In this document: positions 32,350 to 42,333 of the stretch, piece by piece
Layout of the letters: every line of letters begins with the position of its first letter
Numbering within the stretch: position 1 is the first letter of the stretch
DNA from: Piscirickettsia salmonis LF-89 = ATCC VR-1361
Lineage (GTDB): Bacteria > Pseudomonadota > Gammaproteobacteria > Piscirickettsiales > Piscirickettsiaceae
Reading direction: 5' to 3'
NCBI RefSeq assembly: GCF_000297215.2
Contig: NZ_AMFF02000071.1
Span: 1 to 59,708, forward strand
Length of the DNA: 59,708 nucleotides
The notes under the pieces: generated by a model
Told to the model about the DNA's origin: nothing
What the model saw: the letters and a program-made list of their open reading frames with translations, nothing else
Databases searched by the model: none
Made by a program: the position numbers and the translations under genes

Positions 32350-33838
32350 TCATGCTACTAATAATATCAATAGAATTATTAATGTTGACTATGAAAAAAT
32401 CACAGGCATTACCGATGATAGTCGCTGTGTTGTGCCTGGCGCTATTTTTTGTGCTTATCCTGGTGAAAATAGTGATGGTCGTCGCTATATAGCGCAGGCC
32501 TGTGAGCGTGGTGCTGTGCTGATTCTTTATGAAAAAAAAGCGGCCGCAGTATTTAATATCGACACAAAAAAACAGCGGACCCCGGCAATCGCCGTTGTAA
32601 ATTTACGTGATTATATCAGTGAATTTTCTGGTTTTTGTTATAGTTGTCCATCATATCAGCTATCTATATTAGGGATCACTGGGACGAATGGCAAAACCTC
32701 AGTGTCTTATTTATATGCTCAGCTTTTAAGTCAGCTTGATCAGCGTGTCGCATTAATAGGAACAACGGGTACGGGAATCTATGGTTGTTTGCAAGCGAGT
32801 ATTAATACCACGCCAGCTGCGATTGCTTTACAACAGTTACTTGATCAGTTTTATCAACAACAAGTGACAGACGTTGCGATGGAGGTTTCATCACATAGCT
32901 TAGTGCAGGGGCGAGCCCGGGCCATTGCTATGGAAACGGTGATTTATACTAATTTAACGCAAGATCACCTCGATTATCATGGCACAATGCAAAATTATGC
33001 TGCGGCAAAAACCAGGCTCGTTTATCAGCCAGGGTTAAAAAATTTAATTATTAATAACGATGATTATTTTTGCCAAGGGCTCAGAAAAAATGCGCCTAAG
33101 CATCTTAATATTATCAGTTATGGGTTAAGTCAAAGCGCAGATATAAGATTAATTAATCCATTATTTAGTAAAACAGGGCTGAGCGGTGAGTTAGTCACGC
33201 CATGGGGTCAATATCATTTAAAAGCCCCTTTGCTTGGCGAATTTAATGCATTTAATTTATTAGCAGTGATCGCTGCGTTAGGTGTAAAAGGTATATCGAT
33301 AGCAAAGATATTGCCTTTATTAGAACATATCAGCCCGCCGAAAGGCCGTTTACAGACATTTTATTATCAACAGGCGCTGATTGTTGTTGATTATGCGCAC
33401 ACCCCGGACGCATTAGAGCAAGTGCTTATTACCTTAAAAAAGATTACAACCGGTCGGTTAATTTGTTTGTTTGGCTGTGGTGGCGATCGTGATCGAGAAA
33501 AAAGGCCCTTGATGGGAAAAATTGCTGAGAAAATGGCTGATCAACTGATTTTAACCAGCGATAATCCGCGTAATGAAAGTCCTCTTAGTATTATTGATGA
33601 GGTTTGCAGCGGGTTATTTTTACCAGAACAAGTAACTATTATTACTGAACGCAAACAAGCAATTGAGGCGGCTATCGCCGCATTAAAAAATGGTGATGTA
33701 TTGGTTATTGCCGGAAAAGGCCATGAAGATTATCAAGAAATCTTAGGCCAACGTCATTATTTTTCAGATATTGATCTAGTTGAAGATAAAGTGAGACAAA
33801 GCGATGAAGACATTACGGCAGCTGGCAAAAGCGATTAA
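32306..33838 (+). CDS. murE: UDP-MurNAc-L-Ala-D-Glu--2,6-diaminopimelate ligase
   Basis: MurE adds the third amino acid of the peptidoglycan stem. The 510-residue protein (ATG at 32306) has the ATP-binding loop LGITGTNGKTSVSYL, the central domain with MEVSSHSLVQGR, and the C-terminal DNPRNESP motif (around residue 419-426) that marks enzymes using meso-diaminopimelate rather than lysine. The first codons overlap the end of ftsI by 44 bases, and the end overlaps murF by 35, so the cluster is very compact here. An ATG eight codons earlier is possible but has poorer family agreement. Confidence 0.97.
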   Translation: MDILAIKKAINHFHSHATNNINRIINVDYEKITGITDDSRCVVPGAIFCAYPGENSDGRRYIAQACERGAVLILYEKKAAAVFNIDTKKQRTPAIAVVNLRDYISEFSGFCYSCPSYQLSILGITGTNGKTSVSYLYAQLLSQLDQRVALIGTTGTGIYGCLQASINTTPAAIALQQLLDQFYQQQVTDVAMEVSSHSLVQGRARAIAMETVIYTNLTQDHLDYHGTMQNYAAAKTRLVYQPGLKNLIINNDDYFCQGLRKNAPKHLNIISYGLSQSADIRLINPLFSKTGLSGELVTPWGQYHLKAPLLGEFNAFNLLAVIAALGVKGISIAKILPLLEHISPPKGRLQTFYYQQALIVVDYAHTPDALEQVLITLKKITTGRLICLFGCGGDRDREKRPLMGKIAEKMADQLILTSDNPRNESPLSIIDEVCSGLFLPEQVTIITERKQAIEAAIAALKNGDVLVIAGKGHEDYQEILGQRHYFSDIDLVEDKVRQSDEDITAAGKSD

Positions 33839-35198
33839 TGCAAAGTACTTTGGTGACGATGTTGCTATACAGGCGATTACCCATGATACACGGGATTTAA
33901 ATGTTGGAGATATTTATATTTCCCTAAAGGGTGATCGTTTAGACGGGCATGATTTTGTTGGTGAAGCGCTGGCTAAGGGTGCTGTGGCGGTCATTATCAG
34001 TCAAGTGCCTGCTGAGCTAGAAAAACAGCGATTGCCTTATCTATTGGTTGAAGACACAACACGGGCTTTAGGTCAGTTGGCAAAAGTATGGCGTCAGCAA
34101 TTTAGTACAAAGATTGTGGCGATTACAGGTAGTGCAGGAAAAACAACAACACGAAATATTCTGTATGCTATTTTAAGTCGCGCTGGAAAAACGCTATTAC
34201 CTGTTAAAAATTATAATAATCATTGGGGAGTTCCTTTAACTTTACTGCGTTTGCGTGCTGATGATGATTATGCCGTATTAGAGTTAGGGGCAAATCATGC
34301 AGGAGAAATTGCTTATACTGTTGAGTTGGTGCAGCCTGAGGTTGCGGTATTAACAAATGCAGGAGCGAGTCATTTAGCTGGCTTTGGTTCGCTTGAAGGC
34401 GTGGCAATGGCAAAGTCTGAAATTTTTCAAGAATTTAATAAAGGTCAGGGTGTTGCAATCTTAAATAAAGAAGATCACTTTTATAATTTTTGGAACAATA
34501 AATTAAAAAATATTGATCAGCTAAGCTTTTGCTCTATTGAGAGTCAAGGTGCAGATGTGTATGCGACTAATATTCAAATGACAGATCAAGGAAGCTCATT
34601 TACACTGCATATTTTGAAAGAAAGTATGACGGTAACTTTGCCGTTATTGGGGCGAAATAATATTAACAATGCATTGGCAGCAGCAGCGGCGGCGGTTGCA
34701 CTAAAGGTTAATCAAGAAGATATTATCAAAGGCTTAGCTACGGTAGCGCCTGAGTCAGGTCGATTGTGTTTATTGCCAGCTGTAGCGGGTGCACGTTTGA
34801 TTGATGATACTTATAATGCCAGCGTCAATGCGATGCTAAGTGCTTTAGAGGTGTTATCGACGTTCTCTGGTAAACGTGTTGCGGTGTTGGGAGATATGGG
34901 AGAGTTAGGCGTGGATGAAATTGCTTATCATCAGCAAGTGGGTGAGGCAGCGAAAAATCTGGGGATTGACAATTTATATGTTGTGGGTGAAAAAATGCAA
35001 TCTGCTGTACATGCTTTTGGTGAATATGCTCAGCACTTTACTACTAAAAAAGCACTCGTTAGCCAATTAATAACAGAATTAAATACAAACCGTTTGGCCT
35101 GTGGTGAGCTGACTATTTTGGTGAAAGGATCACGGGCGATGCGCATGGAAGAGGTGATTGAGGAATTGCAACATCACAATGAGGGTGCTTTATGTTAG
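33804..35198 (+). CDS. murF: UDP-MurNAc-tripeptide--D-alanyl-D-alanine ligase
   Basis: MurF adds D-Ala-D-Ala to the peptidoglycan precursor. The 464-residue protein has the Mur-ligase ATP loop AITGSAGKTTTRNIL, the substrate domain start ITHDTRDLNVGDIYISLKG, LELGANHAGEI, and LIDDTYNASVNAMLSAL. Its start lies inside the end of murE (35-base overlap) and its stop overlaps the start of mraY by 7 bases. Confidence 0.98.
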   Translation: MKTLRQLAKAINAKYFGDDVAIQAITHDTRDLNVGDIYISLKGDRLDGHDFVGEALAKGAVAVIISQVPAELEKQRLPYLLVEDTTRALGQLAKVWRQQFSTKIVAITGSAGKTTTRNILYAILSRAGKTLLPVKNYNNHWGVPLTLLRLRADDDYAVLELGANHAGEIAYTVELVQPEVAVLTNAGASHLAGFGSLEGVAMAKSEIFQEFNKGQGVAILNKEDHFYNFWNNKLKNIDQLSFCSIESQGADVYATNIQMTDQGSSFTLHILKESMTVTLPLLGRNNINNALAAAAAAVALKVNQEDIIKGLATVAPESGRLCLLPAVAGARLIDDTYNASVNAMLSALEVLSTFSGKRVAVLGDMGELGVDEIAYHQQVGEAAKNLGIDNLYVVGEKMQSAVHAFGEYAQHFTTKKALVSQLITELNTNRLACGELTILVKGSRAMRMEEVIEELQHHNEGALC

Positions 35199-36232
35199 CT
35201 GGAATATGTACGGACTTGATTTGGCGCTCATTTTTTGCGCTGATGACCGCTTTGCTCATTATCTTAGTTATTGCGCCTGGGTGTATTCGCAGGCTACAGC
35301 GTTATAAATTAGGGCAGGTTGTGCGTGATGATGGGCCGCAGTCGCATTTAAGTAAAACAGGCACGCCGACGATGGGGGGCGTGTTAATTTTATTTGCTGT
35401 GCTGGTAAGTTGTTTACTCTGGGGGGATTGGCACAGTCAGTATTTATGGCTTGCCTTAACCGTTATGCTGGGGTTTGGCTGTATTGGTTTAGTCGATGAT
35501 GCACGTAAACTTATTTTTAAAAATCCCAAAGGACTGGCTGCACGTTGGAAGTATTTTTGGCAGTCAGTCATTGGTTTAGTTGCGGCGACAGTTGTCGTCG
35601 TGATGTTACATGAGCAGGTTTTATGGGTGCCTTTTTTAAAAGGTGTTGGTATTAATTTAGGCTTAGGTGCCATTTTACTGGCTTATTTTGCCATTGTCGG
35701 GTCAAGTAATGCCGTTAATTTAACCGATGGACTCGATGGTTTAGCAGCATTGTGTGTGGTGATTGTTGCCGGTGCTTTTGCTGTGATTGCAGTGGCTGGC
35801 CAACAGGCTGAATGGGCCGTGTACTTTGGCTTGCCTTATCTTCCAGGTGGTCGTGAAATTACTGTATTTTGTTTGGCAATTGTCGGTGCTGGTATTGGTT
35901 TTTTATGGTTTAATATCTACCCGGCACGGGTGTTTATGGGAGATGTGGGCTCTTTGGCATTGGGAGCAGCTTTAGGTGTAGTCGCGGTACTGTTACAGCA
36001 AGAATTACTATTAATTATTATGGGTGGAATTTTTGTTGCTGAAACTATTTCTGTGATTTTACAGGTTGGGTATTTTAAATATTCTGGTGGTAAACGTATT
36101 TTTTTAATGGCGCCGTTACACCATCATTTTGAGAAGAAAGGCTGGCCAGAAACCCAAGTGATGCTAAGGTTTAGTTTAATTACATTGGTGCTGGTCTTTA
36201 TTGGTTTAGCGAGTGTGTTTTTAAGAGGTTAA
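35192..36232 (+). CDS. mraY: phospho-N-acetylmuramoyl-pentapeptide-transferase
   Basis: MraY moves phospho-MurNAc-pentapeptide to undecaprenyl phosphate, giving lipid I, in the inner membrane. The 346-residue polytopic protein has SKTGTPTMGGVLIL near the N terminus, NAVNLTDGLDGLA with its catalytic aspartates, VFMGDVGSLALG, and APLHHHFEKKGWPETQVM. It is somewhat shorter at the N terminus than the 360-residue Escherichia coli enzyme but keeps all core motifs. Confidence 0.98.
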   Translation: MLAGICTDLIWRSFFALMTALLIILVIAPGCIRRLQRYKLGQVVRDDGPQSHLSKTGTPTMGGVLILFAVLVSCLLWGDWHSQYLWLALTVMLGFGCIGLVDDARKLIFKNPKGLAARWKYFWQSVIGLVAATVVVVMLHEQVLWVPFLKGVGINLGLGAILLAYFAIVGSSNAVNLTDGLDGLAALCVVIVAGAFAVIAVAGQQAEWAVYFGLPYLPGGREITVFCLAIVGAGIGFLWFNIYPARVFMGDVGSLALGAALGVVAVLLQQELLLIIMGGIFVAETISVILQVGYFKYSGGKRIFLMAPLHHHFEKKGWPETQVMLRFSLITLVLVFIGLASVFLRG

Positions 36233-36233
36233 T

Positions 36234-37607
36234 ATGCAGTCTACGCTTGTGATTGGCTTGGGTAAAACCGGTTGGTCGTGTGTCAAATTTTTAAAGCAGC
36301 AAGGAATTGCTGTATGCGTTATTGATACACGTACCGCCCCGCCGTATTTACAGCAGCTGCAAGAAGCTTACCCTGATGTTGAGTATTATTGTGGTGCTTG
36401 GCCTGAGCAGCTATTTATGCGAGAGTTTGCTGATATTGTGATTAGTCCAGGATTGGCAGGGCATGATCCAATGCTGCAGCGTTTCTTAGTTAAGAATAAT
36501 CATTTTATTGGTGATATAGAGTTATTTGCACGTTATGTGCGAGCACCGGTAGTTGCTATTACTGGGTCTAATGGCAAGAGTAGCGTGACAACCTTGCTTG
36601 GCCAAGTTGCTAAGCAAGTGGGTGTGCAAGTCGCTGTCGGCGGTAATTTAGGTACGCCGATTCTGGAGCTATTACACCAAGACGTTGAATTATATATTTT
36701 AGAACTTTCTAGTTTTCAGTTAGAAACGACTTATTCATTAAAACCTAAAGTCGCGGCTTTGCTGAATACTTCACCTGATCATATGGATAGATATGCGAGC
36801 TTTGAGGAGTATCAAGATGCTAAAGCTCGTATTTTTTTAAATTCCGATTATCAAGTTTATCATCACGAAGAGCACTGGCTAAAAGATAAATATATTAATA
36901 TTATTAAAAATAATTCTGTATTGTTTGGTGTAAATAGTAATAGTAATCTTGATACCGAAAAGCAGGTGCAGGATAATCAATGGCGACTGATTAAAGATCA
37001 AAATCAAGGTGAACTTTGGTTGGGTCAGGGTGATCAGAAAATAGTGAATACGCGGTTCATGACTTTGTTTGGTCAGCATCATTTTGAAAATGCCCTGGCA
37101 GTATTGGCGATTAGTGATTTATTAAAATTTCCTCTGCATGTAGTTACAGATGAGATTTGTAGCTTTACGGGTTTACCTCATCGGTGCCAGTTGGTTAATG
37201 TGCTGAATAATGTGTATTGGTTTAATGACTCGAAAGCAACGAATATTGGGGCGGCGATTGCATCGATTCAAAGTGTTGGTGAGCAAACAAAAAATAAGGT
37301 GGTTTTGCTTGCAGGTGGGCAGGGCAAAAGTGCAGATTTTACGAGTTTAGAGCAGAGCGTAAAGCGCTTTACTCGTGTGGTCATTGTTTTTGGTGAAGAT
37401 GCTGAGCAGTTACAGCAGTGTTTAAGTCCATGGGTTTGTGTAATGCGTACGCATAGCTTAGCAACAGCGGTGGCGATGGCGGCAACTGTTGCACAAAGCG
37501 GTGATAGTGTTTTACTGGCGCCGGCTTGTGCAAGCTTTGACATGTTTGAGAATTTTGAAGCCCGTGGTGAAGCATTTATTCATGAAGTTAGCAGACAGCG
37601 ATCATGA
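36234..37607 (+). CDS. murD: UDP-MurNAc-L-alanine--D-glutamate ligase
   Basis: MurD adds D-glutamate to UDP-MurNAc-L-Ala. The 457-residue protein begins with a Rossmann-type loop (VIGLGKTGWSCVKFL), has the ATP loop AITGSNGKSSVTTL, LELSSFQLETT, LNTSPDHMDRY and FNDSKATNIGA. The ATG is 1 base after the mraY stop; its own stop overlaps the ftsW start (ATGA). Typical length. Confidence 0.97.
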   Translation: MQSTLVIGLGKTGWSCVKFLKQQGIAVCVIDTRTAPPYLQQLQEAYPDVEYYCGAWPEQLFMREFADIVISPGLAGHDPMLQRFLVKNNHFIGDIELFARYVRAPVVAITGSNGKSSVTTLLGQVAKQVGVQVAVGGNLGTPILELLHQDVELYILELSSFQLETTYSLKPKVAALLNTSPDHMDRYASFEEYQDAKARIFLNSDYQVYHHEEHWLKDKYINIIKNNSVLFGVNSNSNLDTEKQVQDNQWRLIKDQNQGELWLGQGDQKIVNTRFMTLFGQHHFENALAVLAISDLLKFPLHVVTDEICSFTGLPHRCQLVNVLNNVYWFNDSKATNIGAAIASIQSVGEQTKNKVVLLAGGQGKSADFTSLEQSVKRFTRVVIVFGEDAEQLQQCLSPWVCVMRTHSLATAVAMAATVAQSGDSVLLAPACASFDMFENFEARGEAFIHEVSRQRS

Positions 37608-38767
37608 TGGCGCATAGTGCAGGAAAGTTGCGCTTGGATGGGCTGCTTATTATTGCCATTTTTAGTTTGCTGGGTTTGGGATTGGTGATGGTAGGTTCGG
37701 CCTCGATGGTGGTTGCACAAAGTAATTATGCGGCGCCGTTTCATTTTCTAATTCGTCAAGCTATTTATGTCGTGCTCGGTTGTGGAGTGATGTTATTCAT
37801 GATTTGTCTGAAAACAGAACTATGGCGAGCGCTTGCTTTGCCTTTGCTGTTTTTAGGGGTGAGCTTACTTATTATTGTGTTACTGCCGGGTGTAGGTAAG
37901 GAAGTCAATGGCAGTACGCGGTGGTTGCACTTAGGGCCGATTTCGTTGCAAGTATCCGAATTAATTAAATTTTGTATGATAGTGTATGCGGCTGATTACC
38001 TTGTCCGCCATGAAAAATCGGTACAAGAGACTCTGGTCGGGTTTTTAAAACCGTTAGCGTTAATTGGTGTCATTGCAATTTTTTTATTATTACAACCTGA
38101 CTTTGGCGCTTTGGTGGTTTTGGCGGCGACAGTATTTGTTATGTTATTTATGGCTAAAGTCCCGTTGCAACGTTTTGTTGTGGTGTTTGTCATCGCAGGG
38201 GTGGGGTTTGCTTTGGTGATGGTCGCAGCACCGTACCGATTAGCACGCTTAAGTTCATTTTTAAACCCGTGGGCTGATCAGTTTAATACGGGTTACCAGT
38301 TAACTCAGTCTTTGATTGCGTTTGGTCGCGGTGGTTGGCTGGGCGTGGGTTTGGGTGATAGTGTACAAAAATTGTTTTATTTACCAGAAGCTCATACTGA
38401 TTTTCTTGTCGCTATTGTTGGTGAAGAGCTCGGTTTTGTCGGTGTAATGACCGTTGTGGCTTTATTTGCCTTGCTGGTTTTTCGTGGTTTGTTGATTGCA
38501 CGCCAGGCTGAATATTTAGGGAAAAAATTTGAGGCTTATTTGGCTTATGGGATTAGTTTTTGGGTTGGTTTACAAGCAATTATTAATCTTGGGGTCAATA
38601 CGGGATTATTGCCGACTAAGGGGTTGACTTTGCCGTTGATGAGTTTTGGTGGCAGTAGTTTAGTGATTAATTGTTTAGCATTGGGTTTATTACTCAGAGT
38701 GGATATTCAAAATAAATACGAGCAAGAGCAGCAAAAAAAAGGAGGAGTTGGCCGTGAGTCAAGGTAA
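37604..38767 (+). CDS. ftsW: peptidoglycan polymerase FtsW
   Basis: FtsW is the SEDS-family glycosyltransferase that polymerises septal peptidoglycan together with FtsI. The 387-residue protein has about ten hydrophobic segments, the GLVMVGSAS helix, GSTRWLHLGPISLQVSEL (SEDS signature), the extracellular loop YQLTQSLIAFGRGGWLGVGLG, and EAHTDFLVAIVGEELGF. The C terminus is basic. It starts within the murD stop and overlaps the murG start by 14 bases. Confidence 0.97.
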   Translation: MMAHSAGKLRLDGLLIIAIFSLLGLGLVMVGSASMVVAQSNYAAPFHFLIRQAIYVVLGCGVMLFMICLKTELWRALALPLLFLGVSLLIIVLLPGVGKEVNGSTRWLHLGPISLQVSELIKFCMIVYAADYLVRHEKSVQETLVGFLKPLALIGVIAIFLLLQPDFGALVVLAATVFVMLFMAKVPLQRFVVVFVIAGVGFALVMVAAPYRLARLSSFLNPWADQFNTGYQLTQSLIAFGRGGWLGVGLGDSVQKLFYLPEAHTDFLVAIVGEELGFVGVMTVVALFALLVFRGLLIARQAEYLGKKFEAYLAYGISFWVGLQAIINLGVNTGLLPTKGLTLPLMSFGGSSLVINCLALGLLLRVDIQNKYEQEQQKKGGVGRESR

Positions 38768-39866
38768 CGCTCCCTTAGTTTTGATGATGGCAGGTGGAAC
38801 CGGAGGACATGTTTTTCCTGCGCTTGAAACTGCAAAGGCCCTACAGATGCAAGGCTATGCGATTCAGTGGTTAGGGACAGCAACGCGGATTGAAGCAGAA
38901 ATTGTACCTGAGGCAGGTATAAAACTGCATTGTTTAAGTGTGCGGGGTATCCGTGGTAAAGGATTACTTGGCAAAGTGAAAGGTGCGGTGGCTTTATTGC
39001 TGGCGTTAGGGCAGGCCATTTGGTTAATTAAGCAGCTAAAGCCTGCGTTAGTCATTGGCATGGGCGGATTTGCTGCAGGTCCTGGTGGGATTGCTGCTTG
39101 GTTGTGTCGAGTGCCTTTACTGATTCATGAGCAAAACACTATTCCGGGTGTGACAAATAAAATTCTAGCGCGCTTTGCCAAGCGAGTGTTGACCGGATTT
39201 CCCAATGTCTTGGTTCAGCAAGGTGGGATTTATGTGGGTAATCCGATTCGACAAGAAATTGCGAGTATTATACCTCCGGTTGAGCGCTATAGTCAGCGTG
39301 ATGGGCCGATGCGTATTTTGGTTATCGGTGGCAGTTTGGGTGCGCGTACTTTAAATGAGCTATTGCCACAAGTGTTGGGGAATTTGCTGGGGCAAAACCA
39401 AGAAAAGCTTGTGGTTCGCCATCAAACGGGCAAGGAGAATGTTATTGCTGTGCAACAGGCATATAATGCAGTAAATATCAGTGCAGATGTGCAACCTTTT
39501 ATTAAAAATATAGCAGAGGCTTATACATGGGCAGATTTGGTTATTTGTCGTTCAGGTGCACTGACGGTTGCTGAAGTGGCGGCAGTGGGTGTTGCCGCTT
39601 TATTTGTACCATTTCCTTATGCTGTGGATGATCATCAAAGAAAAAATGCTGAGGCGCTTGTCAGTGCGGGTGGAGCGCGTCTTATTGCTGAGTCTGAGCT
39701 GAGTGTGATGAGTTTATTTGAAATATTAAGTAATTTGTGTCAGTCGCGTACATACTTATTGGAAATGGCTGAAAAAGCACGTCAATGTAGTCGGCCTCAA
39801 GCGACAGAAAATGTTGTTTGTGCTTGTGTGGAGATGATCAATGAGCAAAGTAATCAAAGAAAGTAA
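38754..39866 (+). CDS. murG: UDP-GlcNAc--lipid I N-acetylglucosaminyltransferase
   Basis: MurG turns lipid I into lipid II on the cytoplasmic face of the membrane. The protein (370 residues from GTG 38754) has the N-terminal glycine loop LMMAGGTGGHVFPAL, GMGGFAAGPGGIAAWL, LLIHEQNTIPGVTNK, and GGSLGARTLNELLP. The GTG is preceded by GGAGG with 8 bases spacing, which decides it over an in-frame TTG two codons earlier. It overlaps ftsW by 14 bases and murC by 26. Confidence 0.97.
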   Translation: MSQGNAPLVLMMAGGTGGHVFPALETAKALQMQGYAIQWLGTATRIEAEIVPEAGIKLHCLSVRGIRGKGLLGKVKGAVALLLALGQAIWLIKQLKPALVIGMGGFAAGPGGIAAWLCRVPLLIHEQNTIPGVTNKILARFAKRVLTGFPNVLVQQGGIYVGNPIRQEIASIIPPVERYSQRDGPMRILVIGGSLGARTLNELLPQVLGNLLGQNQEKLVVRHQTGKENVIAVQQAYNAVNISADVQPFIKNIAEAYTWADLVICRSGALTVAEVAAVGVAALFVPFPYAVDDHQRKNAEALVSAGGARLIAESELSVMSLFEILSNLCQSRTYLLEMAEKARQCSRPQATENVVCACVEMINEQSNQRK

Positions 39867-41298
39867 CCCCCATCATTTGGCAATGCGTCGTATTCGCCGC
39901 ATCCATTTTATTGGTGCTGGTGGTGTCGGTATGGCGGGGATTGCCGAAGTACTATATAGCCAGGGATATGTGATTACTGGATCTGATATTGTTGCAAATA
40001 CGTTGACTGAGCGGCTTAAAACATTGGGCGCACAGATTTTTTTAGGTCATCATGCCAGCCATGTTGAGGGCGCTGATGTGGTGGTTGTCTCAAGCGCAGT
40101 CGCAGAAGATAATCCTGAGGTTGTCTTCGCCCATCAGTTACATATTCCTGTTGTTGGTCGTGCGCAAATGTTGGCTGAGCTGATGCGTTTTAGCCAAGGT
40201 GTCGCTGTTGCTGGCACACATGGTAAAACGACGACAACAAGCTTAATTGCCAGTATTCTAAGTGAGGGTGAGTTAAACCCAACATTTGTAATTGGTGGCC
40301 AGCTTAATAGTACAGGTGCAAATGCTGTGCTTGGCTCTGGGTGCTATTTTGTTGCTGAAGCTGATGAGAGTGATGCATCATTTTTGCATTTAAACCCAAC
40401 GATTGCTGTTGTGACTAATATTGACCAGGACCATATGCCGACGTATCAAGGAGAAGTTGCGAATTTAAAGCAGACTTTTTTAGAGTTTGTCCATAGTTTG
40501 CCTTTTTATGGTTTAGCCGTGTTGTGTATTGATGATATGGGGGTGAGAGAGTTACTAGGACATATTAGTTGCCCGACGGTCACCTATGGTTTTCATGAAG
40601 ATGCGGATTATAGAATTACTGATTTTTACCAAACAGGTTTAACTAGCCATTTTCGTTTATTACTGCCTGATCAAGAAGAGTTATATTTAGAGTTGAATTT
40701 ACCGGGTATTCACAATGTGCAAAATGCGGTTGCAGCGATTGCTGTGGCACTTGATTGTGGTGTGTGTGTTGCTGCAATTCAACGGGCGTTGCAGCAGTTT
40801 GCCGGAGTAGGGCGGCGTTTTCAAGTGTATGGACCGTTTGATTTACCGGTTGGCAAAATTACGTTGGTTGATGATTATGGGCATCATCCTTGTGAAATTA
40901 AGATGACCTTGCAAGCTGCGCGTGATGCTTGGCCGAGTCGGCGGATTGTCCATGTGTTTCAACCCCATCGTTATACACGGACACGGGACTTATTTAATGA
41001 ATTTGTTGAAGCACTAAAAGAAAGTGATTTTGTTGTGTTGATGGAAGTCCATGCGGCAGGAGAGGCGCTTATTCAAGGGGCGACTGCAACAGCGTTGTTT
41101 AAAAGTATTCAACGCAAGGGTGTGAATATTGTCTTGGTACGCAATGAAGAGCAACTAGAGCAAACATTGTGTGCAATTTTGCGTGATCAAGATATTTTGC
41201 TGCTACAAGGTGCTGGCAGTATTGGAAGTGTTGCAAAAAACTTTGCTAAAAATAAACTTGATTTTTTATATCGTCAATTGGCAGGTGCTGCATCATGA
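39841..41298 (+). CDS. murC: UDP-MurNAc--L-alanine ligase
   Basis: MurC starts stem-peptide synthesis by adding L-alanine to UDP-MurNAc. The 485-residue protein has HFIGAGGVGMAGIAEVL, the ATP loop AVAGTHGKTTTTSLIA, VAEADESDASFLHL, and VDDYGHHPCEI. The C-terminal domain includes VFQPHRYTRTRDLF. Its start lies in murG and its stop overlaps the ddl start (ATGA). Confidence 0.98.
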   Translation: MSKVIKESNPHHLAMRRIRRIHFIGAGGVGMAGIAEVLYSQGYVITGSDIVANTLTERLKTLGAQIFLGHHASHVEGADVVVVSSAVAEDNPEVVFAHQLHIPVVGRAQMLAELMRFSQGVAVAGTHGKTTTTSLIASILSEGELNPTFVIGGQLNSTGANAVLGSGCYFVAEADESDASFLHLNPTIAVVTNIDQDHMPTYQGEVANLKQTFLEFVHSLPFYGLAVLCIDDMGVRELLGHISCPTVTYGFHEDADYRITDFYQTGLTSHFRLLLPDQEELYLELNLPGIHNVQNAVAAIAVALDCGVCVAAIQRALQQFAGVGRRFQVYGPFDLPVGKITLVDDYGHHPCEIKMTLQAARDAWPSRRIVHVFQPHRYTRTRDLFNEFVEALKESDFVVLMEVHAAGEALIQGATATALFKSIQRKGVNIVLVRNEEQLEQTLCAILRDQDILLLQGAGSIGSVAKNFAKNKLDFLYRQLAGAAS

Positions 41299-42332
41299 AT
41301 AAAAACAAAAAAAATATTATTAATAATAATAGTAGTAATAAAAGTAGCATAAAAGCACAATTGCCATCGCTGTGGGGAAAAGTGGCGGTATTGATGGGGG
41401 GAGACTCTGCTGAGCGTGAGGTATCGTTAGATTCAGGCAGCAATGTGCTTGCGGCGTTATTACGTCAAGGTGTTGATGCGCATGGTATTGACCCGGTTGA
41501 GCAGGGCTTTGAAAAACTAATAGCCGGTGGTTTTGATCGTGCCTTTAATATTTTGCATGGACGTGGTGGTGAGGATGGCCAGGTCCAAGCGTTGCTTGAA
41601 ATATTAAAATTACCTTATACCGGTAGCGGTATTTTGGGTTCAGCTTTATCAATGGATAAAATGCGTACTAAGCATGTATGGGCAGCACTTGATTTGCCGA
41701 CACCTGAGGCGTATTTGGTGAACTCTGTTGAGCAACTAGAGTATTATTTTGAAAAATTAGCAGCCCCGGTGGCTGTTAAACCAGTGCATGATGGCTCGAC
41801 GATTGGTGTTTCACGTGTTGAAGTAAAAGCAGACTGCCAAGGTGCGTATGATAAAGCACAGGTTTATGGCCCGGTGATGGTTGAGCGTTGGGTGTGTGGA
41901 GAAGAATATACGGTGGGCATTTTAGCTGAGAAGGCTTTACCTTTGATTAAAATTATTCCTGCTGCAGGCTTTTATGATTATGAGGCAAAATACCTTTCTG
42001 ATGAAACACAATATGCCTGCCCATGTGGCTTGGATCAAAAAGTAGAGCGTTGGATTCAGGATATAGCGTTACAAGCATTTATGGCTGTTGATTGCCGAGG
42101 TTGGGGCCGTGTTGACGTAATGCGCGATCACCAAGGCAGATTTTGGCTATTAGAGGTCAATACCGCGCCGGGGATGACTAGCCATAGTCTGGTACCAAAG
42201 GCGGCGAGGCAATTAGGTATGAGCTTTGATGAGCTAGTGCTTGCTATTTTGGCAGAAACAATCACACCGCCAGAGCAAACCATAGAGAATAATAGAACGC
42301 AATCAACGGTTGCTGTTGAGGGCCGCTTTTAA
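41295..42332 (+). CDS. ddl: D-alanine--D-alanine ligase
   Basis: Ddl joins two D-alanines for MurF; this is the DdlB-type copy of the dcw cluster. The 345-residue ATP-grasp enzyme has KVAVLMGGDSAEREVSLDSG, HGRGGEDGQVQALLE, PVAVKPVHDGSTIGVSRV and EVNTAPGMTSHSLVPKAA. Before the first conserved strand is an asparagine/lysine-rich N-terminal stretch of about 27 residues (NKNKKNIINNNSSNKSS), absent from most homologues and probably disordered; it comes from an A-rich run of AAT and AAA codons. An internal start is unlikely since the ATG overlaps the murC stop. Confidence 0.97.
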   Translation: MNKNKKNIINNNSSNKSSIKAQLPSLWGKVAVLMGGDSAEREVSLDSGSNVLAALLRQGVDAHGIDPVEQGFEKLIAGGFDRAFNILHGRGGEDGQVQALLEILKLPYTGSGILGSALSMDKMRTKHVWAALDLPTPEAYLVNSVEQLEYYFEKLAAPVAVKPVHDGSTIGVSRVEVKADCQGAYDKAQVYGPVMVERWVCGEEYTVGILAEKALPLIKIIPAAGFYDYEAKYLSDETQYACPCGLDQKVERWIQDIALQAFMAVDCRGWGRVDVMRDHQGRFWLLEVNTAPGMTSHSLVPKAARQLGMSFDELVLAILAETITPPEQTIENNRTQSTVAVEGRF

Positions 42333-42333
42333 T

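Noticed and set aside
41805-41820. parS-like half site TGTTTCACGTG in ddl
   Set aside because: Only the left half matches; the right half (TTGAA) does not, giving about 12 of 16 positions.
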